64,000 bases of DNA. Origin: CAYRTD01 sp964528675 (GTDB taxonomy: Bacteria > Bacteroidota > Bacteroidia > Bacteroidales > GCA-2748055). How positions within the stretch are numbered: the stretch's first letter is position 1; every line of letters begins with the position of its first letter. A program made the translations under genes and the position numbers. The stretch is taken from positions 1-64,000 of the forward strand of contig CAZGTU010000004.1 in assembly GCA_964528675.1 (NCBI GenBank), in the 5' to 3' direction. A model generated the notes under the pieces. It had not been told where the DNA came from and did not search any database. It worked only from the letters and a program-made list of their open reading frames with translations. Shown piece after piece: positions 53,606 through 61,647 of this stretch.

Positions 53606-54046
53606 ATGATTAAAATATGTCCGGTTTCTTTCAAACTGATAAATGAAAATCTCAGTCGCCTGAATGCGGTCTTCACGGCAATCATGTCTGTTTTCTATAT
53701 TCTTACCGCATCTCCTGTCTTTTTGTTAGTTATAGCAGTTGATTTCGTGCTTCGGAATATATTTGAAGGAAGGTTTAATCCGATAATCCGTTTCAATAGA
53801 TATGTCATCCAGGCTATTCATATTCGCCAGCATATGATAAATGCGGGACCAAAAATTTTCGCAGCAAGGGTCGGATTGGTATTGAGCTTACTTGGGACAA
53901 TACTACTCTATACAGGCAATACCACATTTTCAATTACAGTGGCAGGAATCCTTGCTTTTTTCTCCTTTATGGAAGCTGCTTTTAATTTTTGCGTGGCCTG
54001 TAAGCTGTATCCTTATGTTTTACCTTTGAACAAATTTTTTGAATGA
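53606..54046 (+). CDS. DUF4395 membrane protein
   Basis: This 146-residue membrane protein has four hydrophobic helices (about 20-50, 85-105, 110-125 with breaks). The N-terminal CPVSFKLINENLSRLNA and the C-terminal FNFCVACKLYPYVLP match the DUF4395 family. Family members are uncharacterised and often lie near thiol-redox genes. The conserved CVAC pair suggests a redox or metal role, but nothing near it confirms that. Confidence 0.75.
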   Translation: MIKICPVSFKLINENLSRLNAVFTAIMSVFYILTASPVFLLVIAVDFVLRNIFEGRFNPIIRFNRYVIQAIHIRQHMINAGPKIFAARVGLVLSLLGTILLYTGNTTFSITVAGILAFFSFMEAAFNFCVACKLYPYVLPLNKFFE

Positions 54047-54172
54047 GAGCTTTTCCTATGAATTATCAGATGCCCGGATGTGCAAGTTGCATACCGTTTA
54101 CCGTTTAGGTTGAACACTGCCGATTAAAGATAGATACCCGGATATGGGAATCCGATGCTAAGAGACTGTCAA

Positions 54173-56506
54173 CTATTTCCTAAACTCCATCACCAGCCTA
54201 ATCATAGCCATAATATTTTCTCTCGATTCTTCATCAAAGTCATCAGGTTTTATTGCCTTATTCTGACAATGGAGTGCGAAGGATGTAGCCAGTTCATTTC
54301 TGTTCAGATCATGAATTCTCAGGTATTCCAGGTTTTCTTCAGTGATTCCGGTACGTTTTTTAAGAATATGTTTTTTAAAGTCGATGGTTGAGAAAAGATT
54401 CTCAAAACCCTCAAAATGTTCCATGATCCGGATCTGTTTTTTCAGTTTTTCTTCACTTGTTTGAAACAGACCCTTTCTGATAACATTAACCACCTTATGA
54501 GTTTCCGGATTGTCACTGAGCAGAACTCCAAATTTCAGTTTCCATCCGGTCATGAGATTGACCAGCATAGGAACTGAGGAAATATCGGTTGAAGGAAGAA
54601 AATACACTTTTTCAGCGGGAGCAAAGATGTCGAAAAGGGTTTTCAAATAATAAAAAGCTGTTGTGTCTTCAACTATAACATTATTTCTCTCCTGTATAAA
54701 ATTACTTTCACTGATCTGAGAACCAAGTAAAGTATAAATTGGCGACAGTGTATCGCCGGATACATTATCCAAAGATTGTGCATCATATACTCTTGTTTCA
54801 GATCGGTCGTCATATTCATCAGCACGTTGGACTGCAAGGACCCTGTATATTTTGTCTGTGTTAACAAGGTGCGGTGAGTGAGTGGAATAAAGAATTTGTA
54901 TATTTTCTTTCAAATCTTCAAAAACTTTCAGGACATCTTCCTGTGCTCTTGCATGTAAGCTAAGTCCCGGCTCATCAATTAGCAGCACTTTGCCTTTGGC
55001 ATTGCTTTCGAGAGCTGTAGCTTTAAGCTCAAGGAAAAATGAGAGGAACCAGCGCACTCCTCTGCTTCGCTGCTTGGGGTAGAGTCTTTCATGTTCATCC
55101 TTGATCCAAAACTCAAGGTAAGGTTTACCCTTTTTATCAGGATGATTGAAATCGTAATGCTCTAATTCGAAATTGAGGCGGATTTTATTGTTCCTTCCCA
55201 GCCTTTGTCGCCAGTATCCCTGAAAATGGAGTGTAATTTCTCCATTAAGGTTTTCTATTTTTTGTTTGAGTATTCTGTTATTGGATTCTTTAAAAAAGCT
55301 GGCATCAAGTCCTGAAACGATGAGAAAATTGCGTGCAGCATTAAACCCTTCTACATTTGTATTGAGATTTAAGATATCTTCCAGGTCGATTCTGTTGGGA
55401 AGTAAACTGCTAAAATCTTCAAATAGTTTTACATCCGGAAGATCTTTAGCAATATAATCGGCAATTTGATGCAGAGAAAGTTCATTTTCAGTACTTTCCA
55501 CTTTTTCCCAGGCTTTAGCTTCCATGTTGGAAACTTTGGTCATGCTGTTCAGGGAAATTTGAAATAATTCCCTCGAAAACAGATAACTAGAATGCAACTG
55601 ATCTTTTTCTTCCTCAAGGAGTTTTAGGGCACTTTGTTCTTTTCTTATTTCCTGTTTCAGTGATTGCGCTGTTTTTTCATTATCGGTAAAAAGCAGTTTT
55701 TCTTCAAGATCTGTAATGATCCGATTTTTGTCCTTGATCTTCAAAACATGATCTTCAACGATTGTTTTTGCATTCAGGAATTTTTCTGCATATTCAGATC
55801 TTTGAATAAGGTTATTGAGTCCTTCTGATTTTTTCTGAAACTCTGCATCAGATTTTTCATAAAGCATCCGGATTTTAGCTTCTTCTTTTTTAAGATCTGT
55901 TAATTCTTCATTTGCAGTTTGTTTTTTCTTTTCATTCCGGGTTTTCTGGATTATTCTTTCCAGCTTATCAATTTTTGATTCGATAAACGATAGCTCTGTT
56001 GTCTGGTCTGTGCGGTTTCTCTCTTCTTTACTGATCTCTTCTACCAGATTAGATGTATTTTCGAGTATCTCAGAAGCCTTGCTTACAAGCTCTACTGTGA
56101 GCATTTTCTCTTTTTCATCTCGTTGATTATACTCATTCAGTATTTCATCATCTCCAATAAAAAGTTCTGAATTGCTCTTGTTATCCCACTTTCGGTTAAG
56201 GGTGACTTTTTGATTTTTCCTTATATTTGCAGAGATCTGGGCAGGCATGTTTTCCATGGATGAAAATCGCTGTACCTCTTCTTTGCCGAGTTTGAATTCA
56301 CAGGATACCATCGGCAAACTTAAATCGGATCTGAGAATATCTTCTGAGATGGATCTGTTCGAGAAACTGAATAATGCTTCAAGTATCGAGGTTTTCCCTG
56401 ATTCATTCTGTCCGATCAGTGAAGTAATATTATCACTTGCAAGTGTGATCCATTTTGTATCTACAATGGATCTGTAATTTTTGATTCGAAATGCTGATAG
56501 TTTCAT
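54173..56506 (-). CDS. OLD/RecF-like SMC-type ATPase with degenerate TOPRIM-like end
   Basis: This 777-residue protein is an ABC-type AAA ATPase. Its Walker A is GQNESGKTS (32-40), and a coiled-coil region with arms rich in Glu, Lys and Asn spans about 140-335. An ABC-like helix RSRGVRWFLSFFLEL comes before Walker B (KVLLIDEPG, about 502-510) and the H-loop YSTHSPHLV. The last ~175 residues (from about 603, NNVIVEDTTAFYYL, then FGVLLSDNPE) resemble the TOPRIM nuclease domain of OLD proteins, but the DxD motif is not clearly present. Its ATG overlaps the stop of the SpoIIE phosphatase gene (ATGA), so the two proteins are made together. It may be a defence or DNA-repair ATPase, and I know of no named system with this pair. 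Confidence 0.75.
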   Translation of the reverse strand: MKLSAFRIKNYRSIVDTKWITLASDNITSLIGQNESGKTSILEALFSFSNRSISEDILRSDLSLPMVSCEFKLGKEEVQRFSSMENMPAQISANIRKNQKVTLNRKWDNKSNSELFIGDDEILNEYNQRDEKEKMLTVELVSKASEILENTSNLVEEISKEERNRTDQTTELSFIESKIDKLERIIQKTRNEKKKQTANEELTDLKKEEAKIRMLYEKSDAEFQKKSEGLNNLIQRSEYAEKFLNAKTIVEDHVLKIKDKNRIITDLEEKLLFTDNEKTAQSLKQEIRKEQSALKLLEEEKDQLHSSYLFSRELFQISLNSMTKVSNMEAKAWEKVESTENELSLHQIADYIAKDLPDVKLFEDFSSLLPNRIDLEDILNLNTNVEGFNAARNFLIVSGLDASFFKESNNRILKQKIENLNGEITLHFQGYWRQRLGRNNKIRLNFELEHYDFNHPDKKGKPYLEFWIKDEHERLYPKQRSRGVRWFLSFFLELKATALESNAKGKVLLIDEPGLSLHARAQEDVLKVFEDLKENIQILYSTHSPHLVNTDKIYRVLAVQRADEYDDRSETRVYDAQSLDNVSGDTLSPIYTLLGSQISESNFIQERNNVIVEDTTAFYYLKTLFDIFAPAEKVYFLPSTDISSVPMLVNLMTGWKLKFGVLLSDNPETHKVVNVIRKGLFQTSEEKLKKQIRIMEHFEGFENLFSTIDFKKHILKKRTGITEENLEYLRIHDLNRNELATSFALHCQNKAIKPDDFDEESRENIMAMIRLVMEFRK

Positions 56507-57291
56507 ATTTTAAAAGAATCAAGTCCAATACCCAAAACAAGAATATCATCGATCTGACGGTTATTCCCTTTCCAATCATCCAGTTTATCTACCAGTATTT
56601 CTACCTGTTTGCCTATTTTTTTGTCATGTACTGATCTGATGATTTCGCGAAAACCTTTCATTTTTAGCTTTTTATAATCTTCTCCCCCGAACTGGTCAGA
56701 ATATCCGTCAGAAAAAATATAGAAAGAATCTATTTCATCGAGATTCAGCTCATGCTTCGTAAAAGACTCTTCCTCCAGAGGACTTACCCCTATGGGCATT
56801 CTATCTCCCTTAATTTCTATCATTTCTCCATTTTTAAAAAAGAAAATAGGATTATTGGCCCCGGAAAACTCTATAACCCGGGCCTCTGTATCTATTACGC
56901 ACAATGCCATATCGATTCCATCCTTCTGCTCCCCTGCCATTCCGGTTTGATGCAAAGCTTTCATTACATATTCCCTCAACTGGTTGAGTATTTTATTGGC
57001 AGCAGGAATGCAATAAGAGGTTATCTGATTTAAAAAGTTAATCCCCATAATGCTCATAAAAGCTCCTGGAACTCCATGTCCTGTGCAATCGGCAGCCGTT
57101 ACCGCAATCCTGTTCTGTACTTTGGTGATCCAATAAAAATCACCACTTACCACATCTCGTGGTAAATTGAGAATAAAGCTGTCAGGCAACAAACGTTTAA
57201 AATAATCTGCATCCGGTAGTAGGGCTGCCTGGATGTTACTGGCATACCTGATACTATCTGCAATTTCCTTTTCACTAAGATGTGAATGCAT
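56503..57291 (-). CDS. SpoIIE/RsbU-type PP2C protein phosphatase
   Basis: This 262-residue PP2C-like phosphatase has no membrane segment and no clear sensor domain. A short N-terminal helix (about 1-25, with SIRYASNIQAALLP) comes first. Metal-binding motifs are intact: RDVVSGDFYW, AADCTGHGVPGAFMS (about 86-100), SDGYSDQFGG (about 208) and DDILVLG near the end. Such phosphatases usually dephosphorylate anti-anti-sigma factors, but no STAS or HPK gene lies here. It is the first gene of a two-gene unit with the OLD-like ATPase (4-nt ATGA overlap). Confidence 0.85.
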   Translation of the reverse strand: MHSHLSEKEIADSIRYASNIQAALLPDADYFKRLLPDSFILNLPRDVVSGDFYWITKVQNRIAVTAADCTGHGVPGAFMSIMGINFLNQITSYCIPAANKILNQLREYVMKALHQTGMAGEQKDGIDMALCVIDTEARVIEFSGANNPIFFFKNGEMIEIKGDRMPIGVSPLEEESFTKHELNLDEIDSFYIFSDGYSDQFGGEDYKKLKMKGFREIIRSVHDKKIGKQVEILVDKLDDWKGNNRQIDDILVLGIGLDSFKI

Positions 57292-57496
57292 ATTACTTAT
57301 TACGTATGCTTTTATTTAATATTATAATCAGGATATACGAAATTTCCGCATTAGTGATTCAAAAAGCACGGTATTTTTTGATTTCCGGTTTGATTGAATA
57401 TAAATTTATCTTTTATTATACATGAAAATTTCTCCATATGTAAAAAAATGCTAATCATTCATTTAGCTTAATTACAGCATTTTAACCCCCAAAAGT

Positions 57497-57511
57497 ATGA
57501 GTAATACTCAT
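57497..57511 (+). promoter_or_regulatory. 15-bp palindrome upstream of the Arg-rich protein gene
   Basis: ATGAGTAATACTCAT has perfect 7-bp arms around one base and lies about 65 nt before the ATG at 57577. It is a candidate operator or activator site. The protein that binds is unknown. Confidence 0.45.
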
Positions 57512-57576
57512 TCATTCTTTTTTTTTGGCAGAGATTTTGATTTGTATTAGGTAAGAACCTCATAAATCTCAAAATC

Positions 57577-58632
57577 ATGAAACGATTAAGCATAATAACA
57601 GCGATATTGTTCCTGGCATTCGCGCTGAATGCTCAGAGCAACAGGAGCAGGTCAGAAAGGGCACGGAGTTCTGAACCTGAAAGAAAAGAAAGGGTAACTC
57701 GCAGCAGCAATTCAAACCGCTCCGAACGATCAAAAGCCTCACAATCTAACAAATCAAGCAGAAAGAGAGATGCAAATGTAAATTCTTCATCACGTTCTCG
57801 TTCTGAAAGGAACAATAGAGAAGTGACTCCGAGGAATCGTAATAACAGCAGGCAGGTAACTCCCAGAGATCGTAATTCCAACAGACAGGCAAATCCAAGG
57901 ACCCCTTCTCGCCAATATGATAGTCAGGAAAGAAGAAGTCAGAATAGATCTGATGTCAGAGTGGATAAAAATCCCCGTTATCAGAACCGCGAATCAGGAA
58001 ACACCCGCCGCCGTCCGGAACATTACAATCCTTCACGGAATGAACGGGTAGAGAAAGCAAAAAGAAATGAGAATCGTGACAGAACCTACAGGCCCAAAAC
58101 AGGTCATAGATATGAAGCTAAAAGGAGGTCATATACATACAGACCTGAGCGCCGTGTTGTTCGTCCTGCTCCAAAAGTACATTACTCACATAAACCAATT
58201 GAATACAGAAGGAAGCATTACATTTACAGGGTTCCGCCAAGGAGAACAATTGTCTGGAATCATAGTATGTACAGGGAATATGTTTACCTTTATCCTGAGT
58301 TTAAGCTCTGGTATTACCCAATAGGTTATCGTATTCCAACAATTTCAGCCTATGATGCAGGAAGATATATCGGAGATGTGGCCAGAGTTTATGGTGAAAT
58401 ATACGATGTGTGGTATTCATCCAGAACAAGAGAGTATTATCTTTACATCGGTGGTCCATATCCTTACCAGGACTTTACAGTGGTTTTAGATAGAAATGAT
58501 GCCAGGAGATTCAGTTGGTGGCCTGAGAGATTCTTTACCAGTCGACATATTGAAGCTACAGGCTTAATAAGCATCTTTGAAGGAAAACCTGAAATGTTTC
58601 TCAAGAAAAGGAGTCAATTGAGGGTTTACTAG
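57577..58632 (+). CDS. Secreted Arg-rich disordered protein with OB-fold-like end
   Basis: This 351-residue protein begins with a signal peptide (LSIITAILFLAFALNAQ). Residues 20-190 are low complexity, rich in Arg, Ser, Asn and Lys, with imperfect repeats such as REVTPRNRNNSR, RQVTPRDRNSNR and RQANPRTPSR, and very basic. The C-terminal ~100 residues (GDVARVYGEIYDVWYSS, YYLYIGGPYPYQDFTVVL, IEATGLISIFEGKPEMFL) have the strand pattern of an OB fold seen in some nuclease-associated or nucleic-acid-binding domains. A surface or matrix protein that binds DNA or polyanions is a reasonable guess. The assignment is inference only. Confidence 0.75.
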   Translation: MKRLSIITAILFLAFALNAQSNRSRSERARSSEPERKERVTRSSNSNRSERSKASQSNKSSRKRDANVNSSSRSRSERNNREVTPRNRNNSRQVTPRDRNSNRQANPRTPSRQYDSQERRSQNRSDVRVDKNPRYQNRESGNTRRRPEHYNPSRNERVEKAKRNENRDRTYRPKTGHRYEAKRRSYTYRPERRVVRPAPKVHYSHKPIEYRRKHYIYRVPPRRTIVWNHSMYREYVYLYPEFKLWYYPIGYRIPTISAYDAGRYIGDVARVYGEIYDVWYSSRTREYYLYIGGPYPYQDFTVVLDRNDARRFSWWPERFFTSRHIEATGLISIFEGKPEMFLKKRSQLRVY

Positions 58633-58675
58633 CCACCTTCTTTATAGCAGAAGGGTAGCTTTAAAATTTTATATA

Positions 58676-58723
58676 AAAAAACAATCCCTGAGGATTTCGA
58701 AAACCTTCAGGGGTTGTTTTTTT
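58676..58723. terminator. Bidirectional terminator between Arg-rich protein and zwf genes
   Basis: AAACAATCCCTGAGG pairs with CCTTCAGGGGTTGTTT with small mismatches and is flanked by A and T runs, so it terminates both convergent genes. Confidence 0.8.
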
Positions 58724-60230
58724 ATAATTCACAATATATCCCATCATCCGTTAGATTCTTGCATGGATATCTCCAGGTTAGATTCTCCTCTTCTATTAAT
58801 TTATCAGTAACATCAGGCCCCCATGTACCTGCAGGATAACCATAAAGTGGAATATCGTCATTATTCTCCCATACTTTTAAAACCGGATCAAGGAAATTCC
58901 ATGTAATCTCTACTTCCTCAGCTCTTGAATATAGAGTTGAATCATTCAACATGCAATCAAGCAAGAGCCTTTCATAAGCTTCCGGTAATTTTTTATCAGA
59001 AAGAGAGGAATAAAGAAAGTCCATATTAACAGTTTGGACAGCAAAACCGGCACCGGGGACCTTCATCCCAAATTTCATCAGCAATCCTTCATTGGGTTGA
59101 ATACGGATGATTAACTGGTTCAGATCATTTGGAAAACCATCGCTTCTGCAAAATATATGGTGAGGAGTATCTTTAAAGTGGATTACGATCTCTGTAACCC
59201 TTGTTGGCAATCTTTTACCCGTTCGTATATAAAAAGGCACCCCATTCCATCTCCAGTTATCAATATAGAATTTTAAGGCAGCAAAAGTTTCCGTTTTAGA
59301 GTCATGATCTACTCCATTTTCCTCCCGGTAGGATCTTACTTTTTTACCTTTCACCATGCTTTCAAGATATTGGCCCCGTATGGCCTGCGAATGAATGTCT
59401 TCTTCCTTCAAGGGTCTTAGAGATTTAAACAACTTGATAATCTCGCCTCTAATTGACTCCGAATCTGCATTAACAGGCGGTTCCATGGCTACAAGACCAA
59501 CAAGCTGAAGCAAATGATTCTGCACCATATCGCGAAGTGACCCGGATCTATCATAATATCCTCCCCGATCTTCAACTCCAATTGATTCCGAACTTGTGAT
59601 CTCTACATGATTGATAAAATTACGGTTCCAGATAGGTTCATAAATAGTGTTTGAAAACCTGGTTACCATGATATTTTGAACAGTTTCCTTTCCAAGATAA
59701 TGATCAATCCGGTAAATTTGATTTTCATTGAAATAAGTTAACAGATGCCTGTTTAGCTTTTTAGCAGTTTCAAAATTATTCCCAAACGGTTTTTCGATGA
59801 TAAGTTTGACCCCTTTGCCATTAAGTCCATTATCAGCAAGATTCCTCGTAATTGATTCATACAGTTGAGGTGGTGTTGCAAGGTAGAAAAGAATATTTTC
59901 GTTTGTGAAGGATTTTTCTCGCATACCTTCAAGATACTCCTTAAGACTCTGAAAATCTGAGCTATTATTATAATCAAGCGACCGGTAAAACAAAGATCTC
60001 AGAAAAACATCGTCTACAGAATTTGCATCTGTATATTTTTCAAGTGCCGTTTTCATTTTTTGACGGAAAACCTCACTTTTCATTTTTGTTCTTCCCAGGC
60101 CCAGTATATTATAGTTATCGGGCAATAAACTTTGTTCTTTCAAACGATAAAGAGCCGGTATAAGTTTGCGAAAAGTAAGGTCTCCTGAAGCTCCGAAAAT
60201 GACAATGGTGTGTGATTCAGGCTTATTCAT
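58722..60230 (-). CDS. zwf: Glucose-6-phosphate 1-dehydrogenase
   Basis: Zwf oxidises glucose-6-phosphate to 6-phosphogluconolactone with NADP, the entry to the oxidative pentose phosphate pathway. The 502-residue protein has the coenzyme site FGASGDLTFRKLIPALY (12-28), the active-site motif RIDHYLGKETVQN (about 173-185) and a C-terminal domain ending in NLTDDG. Length and motifs are normal. The usual partners pgl and gnd are not adjacent. It lies 18 nt after the SRPBCC gene, so the two may be one transcript. Confidence 0.96.
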   Translation of the reverse strand: MNKPESHTIVIFGASGDLTFRKLIPALYRLKEQSLLPDNYNILGLGRTKMKSEVFRQKMKTALEKYTDANSVDDVFLRSLFYRSLDYNNSSDFQSLKEYLEGMREKSFTNENILFYLATPPQLYESITRNLADNGLNGKGVKLIIEKPFGNNFETAKKLNRHLLTYFNENQIYRIDHYLGKETVQNIMVTRFSNTIYEPIWNRNFINHVEITSSESIGVEDRGGYYDRSGSLRDMVQNHLLQLVGLVAMEPPVNADSESIRGEIIKLFKSLRPLKEEDIHSQAIRGQYLESMVKGKKVRSYREENGVDHDSKTETFAALKFYIDNWRWNGVPFYIRTGKRLPTRVTEIVIHFKDTPHHIFCRSDGFPNDLNQLIIRIQPNEGLLMKFGMKVPGAGFAVQTVNMDFLYSSLSDKKLPEAYERLLLDCMLNDSTLYSRAEEVEITWNFLDPVLKVWENNDDIPLYGYPAGTWGPDVTDKLIEEENLTWRYPCKNLTDDGIYCEL

Positions 60231-60248
60231 TGAAAAGGGGGATTTATG

Positions 60249-60701
60249 TCAGTTTAATAAATATATTTCAAGTTTATCAATAATATCCATGAAGTTTTTT
60301 CTGTGTATGAAAGGAATTAAATAACCTTTCCAGCGTTCAAAGGGATACTGTAAGGAATCAATACGTAGATATGCTGTTAGTTCTGTCCCCTCATTATCTT
60401 CATTTAATACAAATCCTGCATTGAGAGAATCTCTCATTGTATCAAAAATTATGAGATAGCTAATTTCACTGTATTCAATTTTTTCTTGTATTTCAATATG
60501 TACTTGTTGATTGGAAAAAACCTCTTTAGCAATGCTTTCCAAAATTGTTGTATCTTCAATAATTGAGAAGACAGCTACAGGATCGGTTTTTATTATGCGT
60601 GTTTCTGTAAAATATTGTTTATCAGGCAACAAAAAAGCTCCTCCCAGAAAGATAATTGAAAATAACAATAGGATAACCAGGATAATTCTAAAAACTTTCA
60701 T
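60249..60701 (-). CDS. Membrane-anchored SRPBCC-like protein
   Basis: This 150-residue protein has one N-terminal hydrophobic helix (FRIILVILLLFSIIFLGGAF) followed by a segment that resembles the polyketide cyclase/SRPBCC fold: FTETRIIKTDPVAVFSIIED, IYSEISYLIIFDTM-like strands, and a C-terminal helix. Such proteins bind hydrophobic ligands. Function unknown. It directly precedes zwf. Confidence 0.6.
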   Translation of the reverse strand: MKVFRIILVILLLFSIIFLGGAFLLPDKQYFTETRIIKTDPVAVFSIIEDTTILESIAKEVFSNQQVHIEIQEKIEYSEISYLIIFDTMRDSLNAGFVLNEDNEGTELTAYLRIDSLQYPFERWKGYLIPFIHRKNFMDIIDKLEIYLLN

Positions 60702-60767
60702 CTGTTAAAAGGTGCTAAAAGAAAGTTGATTTATTTAAAGCAACAAAAATTCTGAAGGTTTGTTTAA

Positions 60768-61646
60768 TCAGAATATTCCATCTTCGCCTGCAGGTTTTTC
60801 TTTAGGCACAACTGCACTGGAGCGTGAAACAGAATAAGCTGTAAAAAATCCCAGAGCTCCATTACTGACATTAGAAGCTATGTTTGCCGGGGGACCACTG
60901 AATAAGGGATTTTGCCCGAAGGATTCACTTTGAGCCTGGAAAAGAAAATTATAATACTCTTCTGTAATTCCATTTGCCTCAAATGTTACAATATCTCCTG
61001 CTTTCAGTCTCTCATCTTCTTTTGAATCCAATAAAAACTGTGAGGTAATGCCATAAGTATAATTACCATCAAACAGATCATCATTCTGGATGACATATTC
61101 ATTCAGGGTATCCGTTACAAGTAGCCCGTTAACCAGAGTTTTAAATATATAATAGTTTTTTTCATCTGCTGGATCATAGGTCCAAACCTGAATTTCCCAG
61201 CCTGAAAAAAAGCTATTTGATGAATACATCAGGGTAATAGAATCAATTTCATTCACATGCGGAAGATAAGAAGAAGCAGAATAAGATTCAGTTTCACCAT
61301 TCTCATCAACATCTGTTCCTTCAATGGTTAAAGTATATGTTTCTCCGGGAATACCGTAAAAATCGGGGGCGGTTTCATAAATACCGGGTAAATTGGGATT
61401 TTCGTTAAGTAAGAATGAAGTATCAGAGTATGACAATTCAACTATGGCATTACTTACCTTTTCTGCTGGCTGGTTAAAAAAGTAATCCGCAGATTTTTTT
61501 AGTTCGATTTTATGTGTGGTGGTATCTGTGGTAATTGATCCAAAAACCACCAGCCTTGTAAATGTTGAGTCTAATTCAACCTCCACAATCTCTGTGCATG
61601 AAGATAAAATTAAAGCAAACAATATGATGGTATATAATTTCTTCAT
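60768..61646 (-). CDS. DUF4249 lipoprotein
   Basis: This 292-residue protein has a lipoprotein signal (LYTIILFALILSSC) and the DUF4249 pattern: IVEVELDSTFTRLVVFGSITTD, GETYTLTIEG and NYYIFKTLVNG. DUF4249 proteins are encoded directly after TonB-dependent receptors in Bacteroidota and are thought to act as surface partners of the receptor. Here it starts 1 nt after the receptor stop. It probably binds the substrate outside the outer membrane, and the substrate is unknown. Confidence 0.9.
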   Translation of the reverse strand: MKKLYTIILFALILSSCTEIVEVELDSTFTRLVVFGSITTDTTTHKIELKKSADYFFNQPAEKVSNAIVELSYSDTSFLLNENPNLPGIYETAPDFYGIPGETYTLTIEGTDVDENGETESYSASSYLPHVNEIDSITLMYSSNSFFSGWEIQVWTYDPADEKNYYIFKTLVNGLLVTDTLNEYVIQNDDLFDGNYTYGITSQFLLDSKEDERLKAGDIVTFEANGITEEYYNFLFQAQSESFGQNPLFSGPPANIASNVSNGALGFFTAYSVSRSSAVVPKEKPAGEDGIF

Positions 61647-61647
61647 T

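Noticed and set aside
54173..57291. Gabija or PARIS defence system
   Set aside because: There is no UvrD-like helicase or AriB-like TOPRIM partner, and the partner gene is a phosphatase.
58722..60230. zwf without gnd and pgl neighbours
   Set aside because: Operon layout varies and the partners may lie elsewhere in the genome.
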